Below are positions 63,425-64,000 of a DNA stretch of 64,000 bases, one piece after another. The notes below the pieces were generated by a model. The model saw nothing but the letters and a program-made list of their open reading frames with translations, had not been told where the DNA came from and searched no databases. The translations under genes and the position numbers were made by a program. Source of the DNA: Ensifer adhaerens (lineage in GTDB: Bacteria > Pseudomonadota > Alphaproteobacteria > Rhizobiales > Rhizobiaceae); contig NZ_CP015881.1 in assembly GCF_000697965.2 (NCBI RefSeq), forward strand, positions 1,661,501 through 1,725,500, in the 5' to 3' direction. Positions within the stretch are counted from its first letter, which is position 1. Every line of letters starts with the position of its first letter.

Positions 63425-64000
63425 ATGGCGAACATCGTCTGCTCCAATGTCGACAAGCAATACGGCGCCGTTGATGTCATCAAGGATTTCAACCTCGATG
63501 TCGCCGATCATGAATTCATCGTGTTTCTCGGTCCATCCGGCTGCGGCAAGTCCACGCTGCTGCGCATGATTGCCGGTCTCGAAGACATATCCGGCGGCAT
63601 TGTCTCGATCGGCGGGCGGGCGGTCAACGACCTGCCGCCTCGCGACCGCGGCGTCGCCATGGTCTTCCAGAACTATGCGCTCTACCCACACATGACGATC
63701 TACGACAACATCGCTTTCGGACTGAAGCGCATGAAGGTGCCGAAGGCGGAGATCGATACGCGGATTCGCGCTGTTTCGGCAACGCTCGGCCTCGAGCCCT
63801 ATCTCGCCCGCAAGCCGACCGAGCTGTCCGGCGGGCAGCAACAGCGCGTCGCTATCGCCCGCGCGATGATCAAGACGCCGCGGGTCTTCCTCTTCGACGA
63901 GCCGCTCTCCAATCTCGACGCGAAGCTGCGCAATCACATGCGGGTCGAGATCGCCCGGCTGCACCAGAAGCTAAAGACCACGACGATCTATGTGACCCAC
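63425..64000 (+). CDS. CUT1 ABC transporter ATP-binding protein (MalK/UgpC-like), 3' end missing
   Basis: First 192 residues of the importer ATPase; the gene runs off the right edge. Walker [11 protein letters not shown]-loop [22 protein letters not shown], signature [15 protein letters not shown], Walker [16 protein letters not shown] and the start of the switch (TTTIYVTH) are present. The missing part should hold the C-terminal regulatory domain of about 160 residues typical of MalK-type proteins. Start ATG 63425 lies 3 bases after the dehydrogenase stop. Confidence 0.93.
   Translation, partial: MANIVCSNVDKQYGAVDVIKDFNLDVADHEFIVFLGPSGCGKSTLLRMIAGLEDISGGIVSIGGRAVNDLPPRDRGVAMVFQNYALYPHMTIYDNIAFGLKRMKVPKAEIDTRIRAVSATLGLEPYLARKPTELSGGQQQRVAIARAMIKTPRVFLFDEPLSNLDAKLRNHMRVEIARLHQKLKTTTIYVTH

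Overview
The window is about 62-65% GC by eye, densely packed, and reads as chromosomal DNA of an alphaproteobacterium, most likely Rhizobiaceae (Ensifer/Sinorhizobium or a close relative). The grounds are the many ABC importers, catabolic gene sets each next to their own GntR/Lrp/RpiR/LysR/IclR/AraC/MarR-type regulator, the codon bias, and a leuB that resembles the housekeeping rhizobial gene. I found no rRNA, tRNA, CRISPR array, insertion sequence, prophage or origin. No gap between genes exceeds 300 bases; the longest is 42425-42721, which holds a candidate operator.

Layout. (1) 1-5506, plus strand: the end of a Dpp/Opp-type importer (permease, two ATPases), an amidase, a 76-residue IlvM-like ACT protein and leuB, closed by a strong terminator at 5561-5589. 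(2) 5623-17741: a sugar or sugar-acid catabolic locus. On the minus strand, in transcription order: GntR regulator, Rbs-type ABC importer, SDR, UxuA-like dehydratase, SMP-30 lactonase, aldose epimerase, FAH hydrolase, second SDR. Divergent on the plus strand: uxuA and an RraA-family gene. Copies of TTGTTGGWCCA in the divergent promoter are the likely GntR operators. (3) 17775-21512: an Lrp/AsnC regulator divergent from a desulfurase-like class V PLP enzyme, a persulfide-dioxygenase-like protein and a TauE/SafE exporter, a probable sulfur-detoxification operon. (4) 21670-24968: a SLAC1/TehA channel, a GlxA-type regulator and a cytosine deaminase. (5) 24986-31119: an RpiR regulator, a polyamine-type ABC importer and a DmpA-type peptidase. 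(6) 31156-35614: hpaA, hpaBC (4-hydroxyphenylacetate 3-monooxygenase) and a GAF-GGDEF-PilZ diguanylate cyclase. (7) 35699-39377: a YczE/YitT-type membrane protein, a divergent adenine-deaminase-like protein and a LysR regulator. (8) 39423-49091: an aldehyde dehydrogenase and an amino-acid permease divergent from IclR, Tm-1-like, HAD, omega-transaminase, phospho-lyase and APH-type kinase genes. (9) 49112-56672: hpaR and the homoprotocatechuate meta-cleavage operon hpaFED, an aromatic-amino-acid decarboxylase, hpaGHI. (10) 56807-64000: pepT, then an AraC-regulated polyol-type ABC importer with a xylitol/sorbitol-type dehydrogenase; the last ATPase gene runs off the end.

How they fit together. 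Regions 6, 8 and 9 could form one aromatic-amine programme. Decarboxylation of an aromatic amino acid, or kinase/phospho-lyase cleavage of a beta-hydroxy amine, would give an arylacetaldehyde. The aldehyde dehydrogenase would give (4-hydroxy)phenylacetate, HpaBC would hydroxylate it, and the meta pathway would carry it to pyruvate and succinate semialdehyde. The individual Hpa assignments are secure by family; the link to the phospho-lyase module is inference. The least described candidates are the kinase/phospho-lyase module (39.4-49.1 kb) and the sugar-acid pathway that appears to use a UxuA-fold dehydratase (5.6-17.7 kb).
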